DNA of 64,000 bases from Microbacterium indicum DSM 19969 (GTDB lineage: Bacteria; Actinomycetota; Actinomycetes; Actinomycetales; Microbacteriaceae), in NCBI RefSeq assembly GCF_000422385.1, contig NZ_AULR01000016.1:1-64000 (forward strand), read 5' to 3'. Of this stretch, positions 35,434-43,800 are shown one piece after another. Below the pieces are notes generated by a model that saw only the letters and a program-made list of their open reading frames with translations, made no database searches and had not been told where the DNA came from. A program made the translations under genes and the position numbers. Within the stretch, counting starts at the first letter, position 1; every line of letters begins with the position of its first letter.

Positions 35434-35461
35434 TTGCATCTGCGTGAACGGGGCGTAAAGT
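35434..35461 (+). promoter_or_regulatory. promoter of initiator tRNA
   Basis: -35 TTGCAT (35434-35439), 16-nt spacer and -10 TAAAGT (35456-35461), 12 nt upstream of the mature tRNA. The -10 hexamer is identical to that of the tRNA-Gln promoter. Confidence 0.6.
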
Positions 35462-35473
35462 TATCTCTTGTGC

Positions 35474-35550
35474 CGCGGGGTGGAGCAGTTCGGTAGCTCG
35501 CTGGGCTCATAACCCAGAGGTCGTCAGTTCAAATCTGGCCCCCGCAACCA
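35474..35550 (+). tRNA. initiator tRNA-fMet (anticodon CAT)
   Basis: 77 nt with CCA encoded. The first base C faces A at position 72 (acceptor CGCGGGG against CCCCGCA), leaving the end pair unmatched. The anticodon stem CTGGG/CCCAG carries three successive G-C pairs next to loop CTCATAA. Both are initiator hallmarks. T-arm TTCAAAT is present. Confidence 0.95.
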
Positions 35551-35554
35551 AAAT

Positions 35555-35591
35555 CGAAGGTCCGGTTCCCATTTCGGGAACCGGACCTTCG
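35555..35591 (+). terminator. terminator of initiator tRNA
   Basis: A perfect 16-bp stem (arms 35555-35570 and 35576-35591) with a 5-nt loop ATTTC, starting 5 nt after the tRNA and followed by TCGTTTC. One of the strongest hairpins in the window; it may serve the convergent strand too. Confidence 0.88.
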
Positions 35592-35687
35592 TCGTTTCGC
35601 GGGGATCCCGGCCCCGTCGAGCGCCGCACCGAGACGACGGCGGGGCCCCAGATCAGAGGATCCGGAGCCCCGCGTGCGCCGTGCGAC

Positions 35688-38594
35688 CTACTGGCCGTCC
35701 TCGAGCGCCAGGAGCTGCTCGACGGCGTCGGTCAGGTCCTGGTCGGCCTCGGCGTACGCGACCATGTCGCCCGCGTCGAGCGCGTCCTGCTTGGCCTGCA
35801 GGGCCGTCTGCGCGTCCTCCAGCAGCTGAGCCTGCGTGCCCGACGGCGTCGCGGATCCCTGATCGGGCTCCGTCGTCGAGCCCTGGTCCGACTGATCGCC
35901 GCCCGTCTCGTCCGGGTCGACGGGGACCACATCCTCGTCGCCGGTCTCGGCGCCTGAGTCGCCGCCGAAGAGCGTGTCGAGGGCCTCGGCGAGGGTGTCC
36001 TCGAAGGCGAGCTCGTCGCCGAACGACACGAGCACCTTGCGCAGGAGCGGGTACGAGGTGGATCCCGTCGAACGCACGTACGCGGGCTGCACGTAGAGCA
36101 GACCCTCGCCGACCGGCAGCGTCAGCAGGTTGCCCATCGTGACCGTCGAGTCGCCGATGTTCAGGAGGTTGAGCTCCTGGGCGATCGCCTGATCCGAGTT
36201 GAAGGAGTTCTGCACCTGGCCCGGCGCCGGCACGGTGCTCGACGAGGAGATCTCGAGCATGCGGAGCTTGCCGTAGTCGTCCCGCACCTCGCCGGCCGTA
36301 TCTCCCGCGTCGGAGTCGACGCCGAGGTAGCCCATGAGCACCTGACGCTCGCCGCCCTCGGGGATGAAGGTCGTGAACATCGAGAACGTCGGGTCGTCCT
36401 GGCCCGGCATCTGCATCGTCAGGTAGTACGGCGGCTGCAGCGTGTCGTTGTTCGTCGGGTCGCTCGGGGTCTCCCACGCGTTGTCGCGCTGGTAGAACGC
36501 GCTCGCCGTGTCGACGTGGTAGGTGCCGAGCATGCTGCGCTGCACCTTGAACAGGTCGGTCGGGTAGCGCACGTGGCTCATGAGGTCGGCCGACATGTCG
36601 GACACCGACTTGAGCGTCGTGGGGTACACGTTCTGCCACGTCTGGAGCACGGGGTCGTCCTCGTCCCAGGCGTAGAGCGTGACGGATCCGTCGTAGGCGT
36701 CGACCGTGGCCTTCACCGAGTTGCGGATGTAGTTGACGTCGTCGACCAGAAGGTTCGGCTGCGGGTTCGTGGAGTCGCTGATCGCCTGCGAGAGGCTCGT
36801 CTGGGACGAGTACGGGTAGGTCGAGCTCGTCGTGTAGCCGTCGACGATCCAGACGATGCGCCCGTCGACCACGCTGGGGTACGGGTCGCTGTCGAGGGTC
36901 AGGTACGGCGCGACCTTCTGCACGCGCGTCGCGGGATCGCGGTCGTAGAGGATCTGCGAGTCGGAGTTGATCTGATCCGAGAACAGGATCTGCTCCGACT
37001 GGAACTTCAGCGCGTACAGCAGGCGGTGGAAGTAGTCGCCGACCGTCGGGCCGCCGTCGCCCGAGAAGGTCGTGTACGTCTGGGCCGCCTCGCCGGATCC
37101 CGTCGCGTAGTCGAGCTCGAGCGGGTCGGCGCCCTCGGGCGCCCCGACGATCGAGTACGCCGGCGAGCTCTCGCCGAAGTAGATGCGCGGCTCGTACTCC
37201 TGGTCGCTGAGGAAGCCGCTCGCGGGGATGTCGCCCTCGATGAAGACCGGCTCGCCCTCGTTGGTGCGCTCGTTGCCGCGCGCCGCGACCATGCCGTAGC
37301 CGTGGGTGTAGGTCATCGTCGTGTTGACCCAGCTCTGGGCGTCGCCGAGGCCCGCGAGGTCGAGCTCGCGCAGCGCGACGACGGTGTCCTGCGACTGGCC
37401 GTCGATCTGGTACCTGTCGACGTCGAGGTCGTCCTCGAAGCTGTAGTACGGGCGGTACTGCTGCAGCTGCTGCACGGTCGGGCTGATGATCGCCGGGTCC
37501 ATGAGACGCAGCGACGCCGTCGTGTTCGCGTCGTCGCGCAGCTGGCCGGGCTCGGCCGTCGTCTGCGCGTCGTACTGCACCGTCTCGATGTCGTCGAGGC
37601 CGTACGCGTCGCGCGTCGCGTCGACGTTGCGCTGGTAGTAGTCGAGCTGCAGGGCGCGCTCGTTCGGCGTGACCTGGAACGTCTGGACGCCCCACGGAAG
37701 CGCGACCGTGATGACGAGCGACGTCACGATGAGCAGGCCCGTCGCGACGAGCGGGTAGCGCCACTTGCCGATCCACGCCGTGACGAGGAAGAGGACGGCG
37801 ACGAGCGCCGCGACGACCGCGAGGATCGTCTGCCCCGGGATCAGCGCATTGGCCGACACGTAGTCGGGGCCCGTGATGCGGCCTCCCGACGTGACGAGCT
37901 CGTTGTAGCGGTCGAGCCAGATGCTGCCCGCCTGCAGGAGGAGATAGAGGCCGGCCGTGACCGCGATCTGCACGCGGGCGGCGCGCGAGATCCGCATCTC
38001 GCCCTGGCCGATCCGGACGGATCCGTAGAGGTAGCTCACGAGCGCCGTCACGATGAGCGAGATGAGGACGACGGCCGAGGCGAAGCCGGCGAGCCCGCGC
38101 CAGAACGGCATCGCGAACATGTAGAACGAGGCGTCGAGGCCGAACTCGGCGTCGGTCGTGCCCGACGAGACCGCGTTGAAGAAGAGCCAGGGCGTCTGCC
38201 ACTGGGCCGACGCCGCGAACCCGGCGAAGATGCCGAAGAGCGCCGGGATGCCCCACATCGCGAGGCGGCGCAGCGGCTCGATGACCTCCTGGTAGCGGTC
38301 GAGCTGCGCGCTGAGGCGCGCGTAGACCGGGCGCATGCGGTATGCGAGGTTGATCGCGACCCACACGGGGACCGCCATGCCGACGAATCCGACGACGAAC
38401 ATCACCGCCCGGCCGATCCACTGCGTCGTCAGGACCCCCGTGTACCCGAGCTGGTCGTACCAGAGGTAGTCGGTGAAGAGGTTCGAGAAGCCGAAGAAGA
38501 GCACGAGCAGCGCGACGATCGCGATCACCGTCACGACGATGACGCGTCGCGTGCTGCTGGGCGTGGCCGAGTTCTGCGTTGAGTTCGTGGTCAC
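35688..38594 (-). CDS. UPF0182 family membrane protein
   Basis: 968 residues. The first 330 contain seven or eight hydrophobic segments (first at VIVVTVIAIVALLVLFFGF, about 19-37). A very large extracytoplasmic part follows, with many Tyr and Asp and motifs such as YTHGYGMVAA and PVFIEGDIPASG. A charged tail of about 85 residues begins near 885 and is rich in Asp, Glu, Gln and Thr. This is the UPF0182 family (mycobacterial Rv3193c type), of unknown function, often suspected to act in the cell envelope. The GTG start at 38592-38594 follows TAGGAT by 6 nt. The PDZ/Lon-like gene lies 47 nt upstream on the same strand. Confidence 0.92.
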   Translation of the reverse strand: MTTNSTQNSATPSSTRRVIVVTVIAIVALLVLFFGFSNLFTDYLWYDQLGYTGVLTTQWIGRAVMFVVGFVGMAVPVWVAINLAYRMRPVYARLSAQLDRYQEVIEPLRRLAMWGIPALFGIFAGFAASAQWQTPWLFFNAVSSGTTDAEFGLDASFYMFAMPFWRGLAGFASAVVLISLIVTALVSYLYGSVRIGQGEMRISRAARVQIAVTAGLYLLLQAGSIWLDRYNELVTSGGRITGPDYVSANALIPGQTILAVVAALVAVLFLVTAWIGKWRYPLVATGLLIVTSLVITVALPWGVQTFQVTPNERALQLDYYQRNVDATRDAYGLDDIETVQYDAQTTAEPGQLRDDANTTASLRLMDPAIISPTVQQLQQYRPYYSFEDDLDVDRYQIDGQSQDTVVALRELDLAGLGDAQSWVNTTMTYTHGYGMVAARGNERTNEGEPVFIEGDIPASGFLSDQEYEPRIYFGESSPAYSIVGAPEGADPLELDYATGSGEAAQTYTTFSGDGGPTVGDYFHRLLYALKFQSEQILFSDQINSDSQILYDRDPATRVQKVAPYLTLDSDPYPSVVDGRIVWIVDGYTTSSTYPYSSQTSLSQAISDSTNPQPNLLVDDVNYIRNSVKATVDAYDGSVTLYAWDEDDPVLQTWQNVYPTTLKSVSDMSADLMSHVRYPTDLFKVQRSMLGTYHVDTASAFYQRDNAWETPSDPTNNDTLQPPYYLTMQMPGQDDPTFSMFTTFIPEGGERQVLMGYLGVDSDAGDTAGEVRDDYGKLRMLEISSSSTVPAPGQVQNSFNSDQAIAQELNLLNIGDSTVTMGNLLTLPVGEGLLYVQPAYVRSTGSTSYPLLRKVLVSFGDELAFEDTLAEALDTLFGGDSGAETGDEDVVPVDPDETGGDQSDQGSTTEPDQGSATPSGTQAQLLEDAQTALQAKQDALDAGDMVAYAEADQDLTDAVEQLLALEDGQ

Positions 38595-38600
38595 CCGCCC

Positions 38601-38606
38601 ATCCTA
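38601..38606 (-). promoter_or_regulatory. -10 element of the UPF0182 gene (leaderless type)
   Basis: TAGGAT on the minus strand, 6 nt before the GTG start. A second candidate, TATACA (38633-38638), lies further upstream. Confidence 0.45.
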
Positions 38607-38641
38607 CGGGCGGCGTTCTGATGGAGGGCCTGTGTATACCG

Positions 38642-39757
38642 TCAGCCCGCGGTGCACGCGGGCAGGCTGTCGGCGTTCCCGTCGGCGATCGCCTCGACCG
38701 CCTGCTCCGCCTCGTCGAGCGTCGAGACCGGCGTGACCTGCAGCCCGTCGGGGATGTGCCCGACGACCTCGTCGCAGTTCGAGGCGGGGGCGATGAAGTA
38801 GTCGGCGCCGTCGCGGCTCGCCCCGTAGAGCTTCTGGCGGATGCCGCCGATCGCGCCGACGGCGCCGTCCGCCGTGATCGTGCCCGTGCCCGCGATGTGC
38901 TCGCCGCCCGTCATCTCGCCCGGCGTGAGCTCGTCGATGATGCCGAGCGCGAACATCATGCCCGCGCTCGGTCCGCCGACGTCGTCGAGCTGGATCGTGA
39001 CGTCGATCGGCAGGTCGTACGACTCCGTGAGGCTCACCCCGAGGGCCCAGGACTCGGATCCGTCGATCTCCTGCTTCGTCGGCGTCACCTCGACCTGCTG
39101 CTCCTCGCCGTCGCGATCGATCGTCAGCGCGACGGGCGCGCCGTCGAGATCCGCGATGCGCGAGCGCAGGTCGTCGGTGCTCTCGAGCGCCTCCCCGCCC
39201 GCGGCCGTGATGACGTCGCCCTCCTGGAGGATCCCCTCGGCGGGCGATCCGTCGACGAGCCCCGCGACCGTCAGCTGCGCGGGCACGTCGTATCCGAGCT
39301 GCAGGAGGGCCGCGGCCGAGGCGGCGCTCTGCGAGTCGGTCATCATGACGGCGTTCTCGGCGTCGCGCTGCTCGGCCGTCTCGCCCTGCGGGTACACGCT
39401 GTCGATCGGGAGGATCGCCGTCGACCGGTCGAACCACGCGAGGGCGAGCTGCACCCAGGAGATGCGGTGCTCGCGGTCACCCCGCACCTGGACGGTCGTG
39501 AGGTCGAGCGCGCCCGAGGTGTCGTAGGTGTCGGCGCCGGAGACGCTGATCAGGGGCACGATCTCGTCGTCGGCCGTCGTGACCTCGCCGATCGTGTTGT
39601 AGACGGGGCCCGGCTCCTCGAGCACGTAGTCGGTCGGGAGGAAGCACGAGACCACGAGGAGGGCGAGGGCGACGCCGAACGCCGAGACGCCGGCGACGGT
39701 GCGGCGCGGCAGGCGCGCGCGGGTCGTGGCCTCGGCGGCGTGGTCGTCGGACGTCAC
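38642..39757 (-). CDS. PDZ domain protein with Lon-type (S16) protease domain, YlbL-like
   Basis: 371 residues: a cytoplasmic tail, one signal-anchor helix (about 22-39), an N-terminal region, a PDZ domain (about 160-225) and a C-terminal S16 peptidase domain. The Ser-Lys dyad is S264 (GGPSAGMMFALG) and K309 (IGGIRQKLYGA). Members lack the AAA+ part of Lon and probably degrade substrates outside the membrane. The GTG start at 39755-39757 has GGGAG 7 nt upstream. It precedes the UPF0182 gene, an order kept in mycobacteria (Rv3194c-Rv3193c), and is divergent from the zincin-like gene. Confidence 0.92.
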   Translation of the reverse strand: MTSDDHAAEATTRARLPRRTVAGVSAFGVALALLVVSCFLPTDYVLEEPGPVYNTIGEVTTADDEIVPLISVSGADTYDTSGALDLTTVQVRGDREHRISWVQLALAWFDRSTAILPIDSVYPQGETAEQRDAENAVMMTDSQSAASAAALLQLGYDVPAQLTVAGLVDGSPAEGILQEGDVITAAGGEALESTDDLRSRIADLDGAPVALTIDRDGEEQQVEVTPTKQEIDGSESWALGVSLTESYDLPIDVTIQLDDVGGPSAGMMFALGIIDELTPGEMTGGEHIAGTGTITADGAVGAIGGIRQKLYGASRDGADYFIAPASNCDEVVGHIPDGLQVTPVSTLDEAEQAVEAIADGNADSLPACTAG

Positions 39758-39927
39758 GGTTCTCCCTCTCGCGCTCCGGGGTGGGCGGGTCTCGTCGGGT
39801 GCGTTCGCGCGCGGCGTACAGCTTCGGCCGCGTTCCGAGCCCGCAGATCGGCGCGCCAGATTAGCGTAGGACGTGATCGCAAGGGCGGGCTGAGAGCCCG
39901 CATCAGGGCGTGCGGAAAGGCGACGAC

Positions 39928-41307
39928 GTGAGCGACGACAACACCCCAGAAGACGACTTCCAGGAGATGCTGCGCCGCCTCCTCGGCGACGCGGGCGGAG
40001 ACGCCGCGGGGCTCGAGGGGATCGACCTCTCCCAGCTCGGCGCCGCGGGCATCGACCCCGCGATGATGCAGCAGATGATGGGCGCCCTCCAGGCGGCTTT
40101 CCGCAACGAGAGCGACGAGATCTCGTGGGACTCGACGCGCGTCGGCGCCCTCCACCTCGCGAACCGCGACGACCGCGGCATCGCGTCCGGCGACCGCGCC
40201 GACCTCGACCAGGCCTTCCACCTCGCCGACCTCTGGCTCGGCGAGGCGACCGAGATCCCCGCCCTCGCGGCCTCCGCGCGCGTCATCACGCGCGGCGAGT
40301 GGGTCGAGATGTCGCTCCCCGTGTGGCAGGAGCTCGCCGAGCCCGTCGCCACGAGCATCGCCGACGCGCTCACGCGGGCCATGCGCGAGCAGGCGCCCGA
40401 CGACATGCAGCAGTTCGTGCAGAACGCGGGCCGCATGCTCCGCCAGGTGGGCGGATCCCTGTTCGCGGCGCAGCTCGGCCAGGTGATCGGCAAGCTCTCG
40501 CTCGAGGTCGTCTCGGGCGGCGACGTCGGGATCCCCGTGCTCCCCGCGGGCACGGCCGCGATCCTGCCACAGAACTTCGCCGACCTCGGCGAGGGCCTCG
40601 AGATCCCCGCCGACCAGCTCGCCCTCTACGTCGCGGCGCGCGAGCTCGCCCACGCGCGTCTGTTCGCGCACGCGCGCTGGCTGCGGCTGCACGTCATGAG
40701 CCAGGTGACCGACTACGCCCGCGGGCTCGAGGTCGACACCGACTCGCTCGAGGATCTCGCGACGCGCTTCGACCCGTCGCACCCCGAGGAGCTGCAGGAG
40801 GCGCTGAGCTCGGGCGCGCTCCTCCCCCAGCAGAGCGAGGCGCAGACGCAGGCCCTCGCGCGGCTCGAGACGATGCTCGCCCTCATCGAGGGCTGGGTCG
40901 ACGTCGTCTCGTCCGACGCGACGAAGCGCGTCCCCCAGCTCGCCCGCATCGCGGAGGCGATCCGCCGACGCCGAGCGGTCGGGGGCCCAGCCGAGGACGC
41001 CCTGAAGTCGCTCGTCGGCCTCCAGCTGAGGCCGCGCCGCCTCCGCGAAGCGGCCGCGATGTGGCGCTCGATCGGCGACGCCGTCGGCGCCTCCGCGCGC
41101 GACGCCCTGTGGGACTACCCCGACCTCGTCCCGACGGCTGAGGACATCGACGACCCGAGCGCCCTCATCGCCCGACTCGAGGCCAGGGCCCGCGGCGACG
41201 AGGCGCCGCGCGACACCATGGACGACGAGATCGCGAAGCTCCTCGCCGACGCCGCGGGAGAGGGCTCCGAGGGCGACCAACAGCCGGGCGGACCGACGCC
41301 CGTCTGA
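39928..41307 (+). CDS. zincin-like metallopeptidase family protein (DUF2342)
   Basis: 459 residues. After an N-terminal segment with a Gly/Asp stretch and a helical FRNESDEISWDSTRV region, the central part is helical with GGSLFAAQLGQVIGKLSLEV. The putative metal-binding helix reads AARELAHARLFAHARWL: RExxH in place of the classical HExxH, as usual in this family, so catalysis is doubtful. Members are annotated as zinc-dependent metalloproteases or coenzyme F420-associated proteins. The GTG at 39928 is preferred because GGAAAGG lies 8 nt upstream; another GTG at 39910 is in frame. The gene is divergent from the PDZ gene, as in mycobacteria (Rv3195). Confidence 0.86.
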   Translation: MSDDNTPEDDFQEMLRRLLGDAGGDAAGLEGIDLSQLGAAGIDPAMMQQMMGALQAAFRNESDEISWDSTRVGALHLANRDDRGIASGDRADLDQAFHLADLWLGEATEIPALAASARVITRGEWVEMSLPVWQELAEPVATSIADALTRAMREQAPDDMQQFVQNAGRMLRQVGGSLFAAQLGQVIGKLSLEVVSGGDVGIPVLPAGTAAILPQNFADLGEGLEIPADQLALYVAARELAHARLFAHARWLRLHVMSQVTDYARGLEVDTDSLEDLATRFDPSHPEELQEALSSGALLPQQSEAQTQALARLETMLALIEGWVDVVSSDATKRVPQLARIAEAIRRRRAVGGPAEDALKSLVGLQLRPRRLREAAAMWRSIGDAVGASARDALWDYPDLVPTAEDIDDPSALIARLEARARGDEAPRDTMDDEIAKLLADAAGEGSEGDQQPGGPTPV

Positions 41308-41372
41308 GATCCGCGCCGGATCGATCTGTGGATAACCCCTTCGGGGCGCCGTGAGGCGAGCATGATCTCCGC

Positions 41373-42236
41373 ATGGCCCTCATCGAGATCGACCCCGCGT
41401 TCCCCGTCCTCTGGCGCGGCCCGCGCGCGCTGCAGATCGGCGAGCCGCCCGTGTGCCCCGTCGTCGAGGACGCCGCGCGCTGGCAGGTGCAGCTGATCGA
41501 GTCGCTCGTCTCGGGGATCCCCGACGGGTACATCGCCGGCGTCGCGACGGCGTTCGGGGCGCAGCCCGCCGAGGCGGCGGCCTTCGTCGCCGCGCTGGGG
41601 CCAGCCCTGCGCGAGGCGCCGGTGCAGCGCGCCCTGACGGTCGTCGTCGCCGACGAGGTCCCCGAGGAGGCTGTCCTCGGCGTGCTCGACGCGCTCGACG
41701 CCGCCGGGTTCGACGCGACGCGCGCGACGGCCGCCGAGGCCGCGGCCGATGCGTCGCGCCTCGCCGTCGTCGTGGGCGGCGCCGTCGTGCCTCCCCACAT
41801 CGCGCACCGGCTCATGGCCGCCGACCGGCCGCACCTGCCGATCGCGCTGGCTCCGCATGCCGCGACGGTCGGACCACTCGTGCGCCCCGGCCGCACGGCC
41901 TGTCTCGCGTGTCTGTGGGAGCACGAGCGGGAGCGGGATCCGCTCTATCCGACGATCGCGGCGCAGCTCGTCGCTCGGGCCGAGTCGCGGCTCATCCCGC
42001 GGTCGATCGCGAGCGCGGCGGCCGGGATCGTGGCGCGGATCCTCGCCGCCGACGACCCACACGCGGAGCGCACGCGATCCGTGCGGATCACCCGCGACGG
42101 GCGGCGGCGCTGGCGCTCGCATCGCCCGAGCGCAGCGTGCCTGTGCCGATCTCCGCGAGGAAGCGAGATGCCGATCGTTCGTATCGTCCCGAGGAGCGCG
42201 CCCACGACAGCGACAGCGAGCGCTCGGCCCGCGTGA
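41373..42236 (+). CDS. ThiF/TOMM cyclodehydratase-like protein
   Basis: 287 residues. A region resembling the E1-like/leader-peptide-binding family is recognisable at PLVRPGRTACLACLWEHERERDP (C177 and C180 in the CxxC). A later Cys pair is C256 and C258 (AACLCRSPRGS), so a four-cysteine zinc site is likely. There is no adenylate-forming GxGxxG nucleotide loop that I can see, so it may be an inactive relative that binds a peptide or protein. No precursor peptide, dehydrogenase or second azoline-forming gene lies nearby. Its last 149 bp overlap the 3' end of uvrD2 in the opposite orientation. A CATGAT hexamer lies 6 nt upstream of the ATG. Confidence 0.7.
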   Translation: MALIEIDPAFPVLWRGPRALQIGEPPVCPVVEDAARWQVQLIESLVSGIPDGYIAGVATAFGAQPAEAAAFVAALGPALREAPVQRALTVVVADEVPEEAVLGVLDALDAAGFDATRATAAEAAADASRLAVVVGGAVVPPHIAHRLMAADRPHLPIALAPHAATVGPLVRPGRTACLACLWEHERERDPLYPTIAAQLVARAESRLIPRSIASAAAGIVARILAADDPHAERTRSVRITRDGRRRWRSHRPSAACLCRSPRGSEMPIVRIVPRSAPTTATASARPA

Positions 42237-43800
42237 TCCCCACGTAGGCGAGGCGGCGCTCCTCGTCGATCGCCTCGAGTCCCTGCGCGTAGGAGATCGG
42301 CAGGAAGCCCTCCGACATCCCGATGAGGAAGACGTGCGGCCACTCGAGGCCCTTCGCCGCGTGGAGCGTCGCGAGGGTCACGGTGCGCATCTCGGGCTCG
42401 TGCTGATCCTGCGCTCGCGCGAGGAGGGCATCGGCGAAGCCCCGCATCGTCGCCCCCTCCGTCTGCTCGCCGGCGAGGCGGAGGATCGCCTGCCGCGCCT
42501 CCCACGCGTCGCGCAGCGCTCCCCCGGCCTCCGGCGCGTCGTCGGTGTGGCCGAGGCCGCGGAGGACGTCGCGCACCTGGTCGGCGAAGCTCTCGTCGGT
42601 CGGTGCGACGGCCGCGGCGCGGATCGCCATGACCGCCTGGCGCACCTCGGGGAGGTCGAAGAAGCGCCGCCCGCCGAGGACCTGCGCGGGGACGCCGGAC
42701 GCCGCGAGCGCCTGCTGCAGGGCGGCCGACTGCGCGTGCGATCGGTACAGCACCGCGATCTCGCTCGCGGCAGCTCCCCCGTCGAGCAGCTCGCGGATCC
42801 GCGACGCGACGGCGCGCGCCTCGGCCTCGTCATCGGGGAAGGCCGTCACGGTCGGCGGGGCAGCGGCGGCGGGCGCCGTGGGGGACGGCGCGAGAGTCAG
42901 GGCGCCTGGCCTGTCGCGCATCAGGGCGTTCGCGACGCCGAGCACCTCGGGCGCCGACCGGTAGTTGCGTTCGAGGCGCACGATGCGGGCGTCCGGGTAG
43001 CGCCGACCGAAGTCGAGGAGGTGGCGCGCCTCGGCTCCCGCGAAGGAGTAGATCGTCTGGCTCGGGTCGCCGACGACGCAGATGTCGCGCCGCTCGCCGA
43101 GCCACAGCTCGAGCAGACGGTTCTGCAGCGCCGAGACGTCCTGGTACTCGTCGACCGTGAAGTGGCGGTACTGCTCGCGGACCGCGACGGCGACGCGCGG
43201 CTCCGATTCGATCATGCCCGCGCACGCGAGGAGGACGTCCTCGAAGTCGAGCTGGCGGCGCTCGTCCTTGAGCTTCTCGTACGCGGCCATGAGGTCTGCG
43301 AGGGCGGCCGCCGAGATCTGACCGACCGACCGACCGAGCGTCGCGTACTCCTCGATCGAGCGCATCGTGACCTTGCGCCACTCGATCTGCGCCGCGACGT
43401 CGCGGAGGGTGTTGGTGTCGGGCCGGAGGCGCAGCGAGTCGGCGGCGTGCGCGAGGGCGCGCACCTTGTTGTCGATGATCGACGGCGCCGTGTCGCCGGC
43501 GACCGTCGGCCAGAAGTAGTTGAGCTGCGAGAGCGCCGCGGCGTGGAAGGTGCGCGCCTGCACGCCGACGACGCCCATTGCGCGCAGGCGCCCGCGGAGC
43601 TCGCCGGCGGCCTTCGTCGTGAACGTCAGCGCGAGGACCCTGTTCGGCGTGTAGGCGCCCTCGTCGACGCCGTGCGCGATGCGGTGCGTGATCACGCGGG
43701 TCTTGCCCGCGCCCGCGCCCGCGAGGACGGCGACGGGCCCGCGCAGGATCTCGGCGGCGGTGCGCTGGCTCTCGTCGAGCGCGTCGAGGACGCTGCTCAC
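42088..43800 (-). CDS. uvrD2: UvrD2-type superfamily 1 DNA helicase, short form
   Basis: 570 residues. Motif I AGAGAGKT (about 25-32), motif Ia LALTFTTKAAGEL, motif II VDEYQDVSALQNR, motif III VGDPSQTIYSFAGAE, motif IV LERNYRS, motif V ATLHAAKGLEW and motif VI YVGITRAERSL are all present. It is a 3'-5' ATP-dependent helicase of DNA repair. Mycobacterial UvrD2 is about 700 residues with a C-terminal HRDC domain and a tetracysteine motif; here the protein stops shortly after motif VI (RFLAEI then a variable end), so both are missing. The GTG at 43798-43800 overlaps the nudC stop (GTGA), giving coupled translation. The 3' 149 bp are antisense to the cyclodehydratase-like gene. Confidence 0.9.
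   Translation of the reverse strand: MSSVLDALDESQRTAAEILRGPVAVLAGAGAGKTRVITHRIAHGVDEGAYTPNRVLALTFTTKAAGELRGRLRAMGVVGVQARTFHAAALSQLNYFWPTVAGDTAPSIIDNKVRALAHAADSLRLRPDTNTLRDVAAQIEWRKVTMRSIEEYATLGRSVGQISAAALADLMAAYEKLKDERRQLDFEDVLLACAGMIESEPRVAVAVREQYRHFTVDEYQDVSALQNRLLELWLGERRDICVVGDPSQTIYSFAGAEARHLLDFGRRYPDARIVRLERNYRSAPEVLGVANALMRDRPGALTLAPSPTAPAAAAPPTVTAFPDDEAEARAVASRIRELLDGGAAASEIAVLYRSHAQSAALQQALAASGVPAQVLGGRRFFDLPEVRQAVMAIRAAAVAPTDESFADQVRDVLRGLGHTDDAPEAGGALRDAWEARQAILRLAGEQTEGATMRGFADALLARAQDQHEPEMRTVTLATLHAAKGLEWPHVFLIGMSEGFLPISYAQGLEAIDEERRLAYVGITRAERSLSLSWARSSGRYERSASRFLAEIGTGTLRSGDASASAAARRG

Noticed and set aside
41335..41345. CCCC-TTC-GGGG hairpin after the zincin-like gene as a terminator
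   Set aside because: A 4-bp stem with no T-tract is too small to support a call.
41373..42236. A complete thiazole/oxazole-modified microcin cluster
   Set aside because: Only one cyclodehydratase-like protein is present; there is no precursor peptide, dehydrogenase, YcaO protein or exporter beside it, and the neighbours are conserved core genes.
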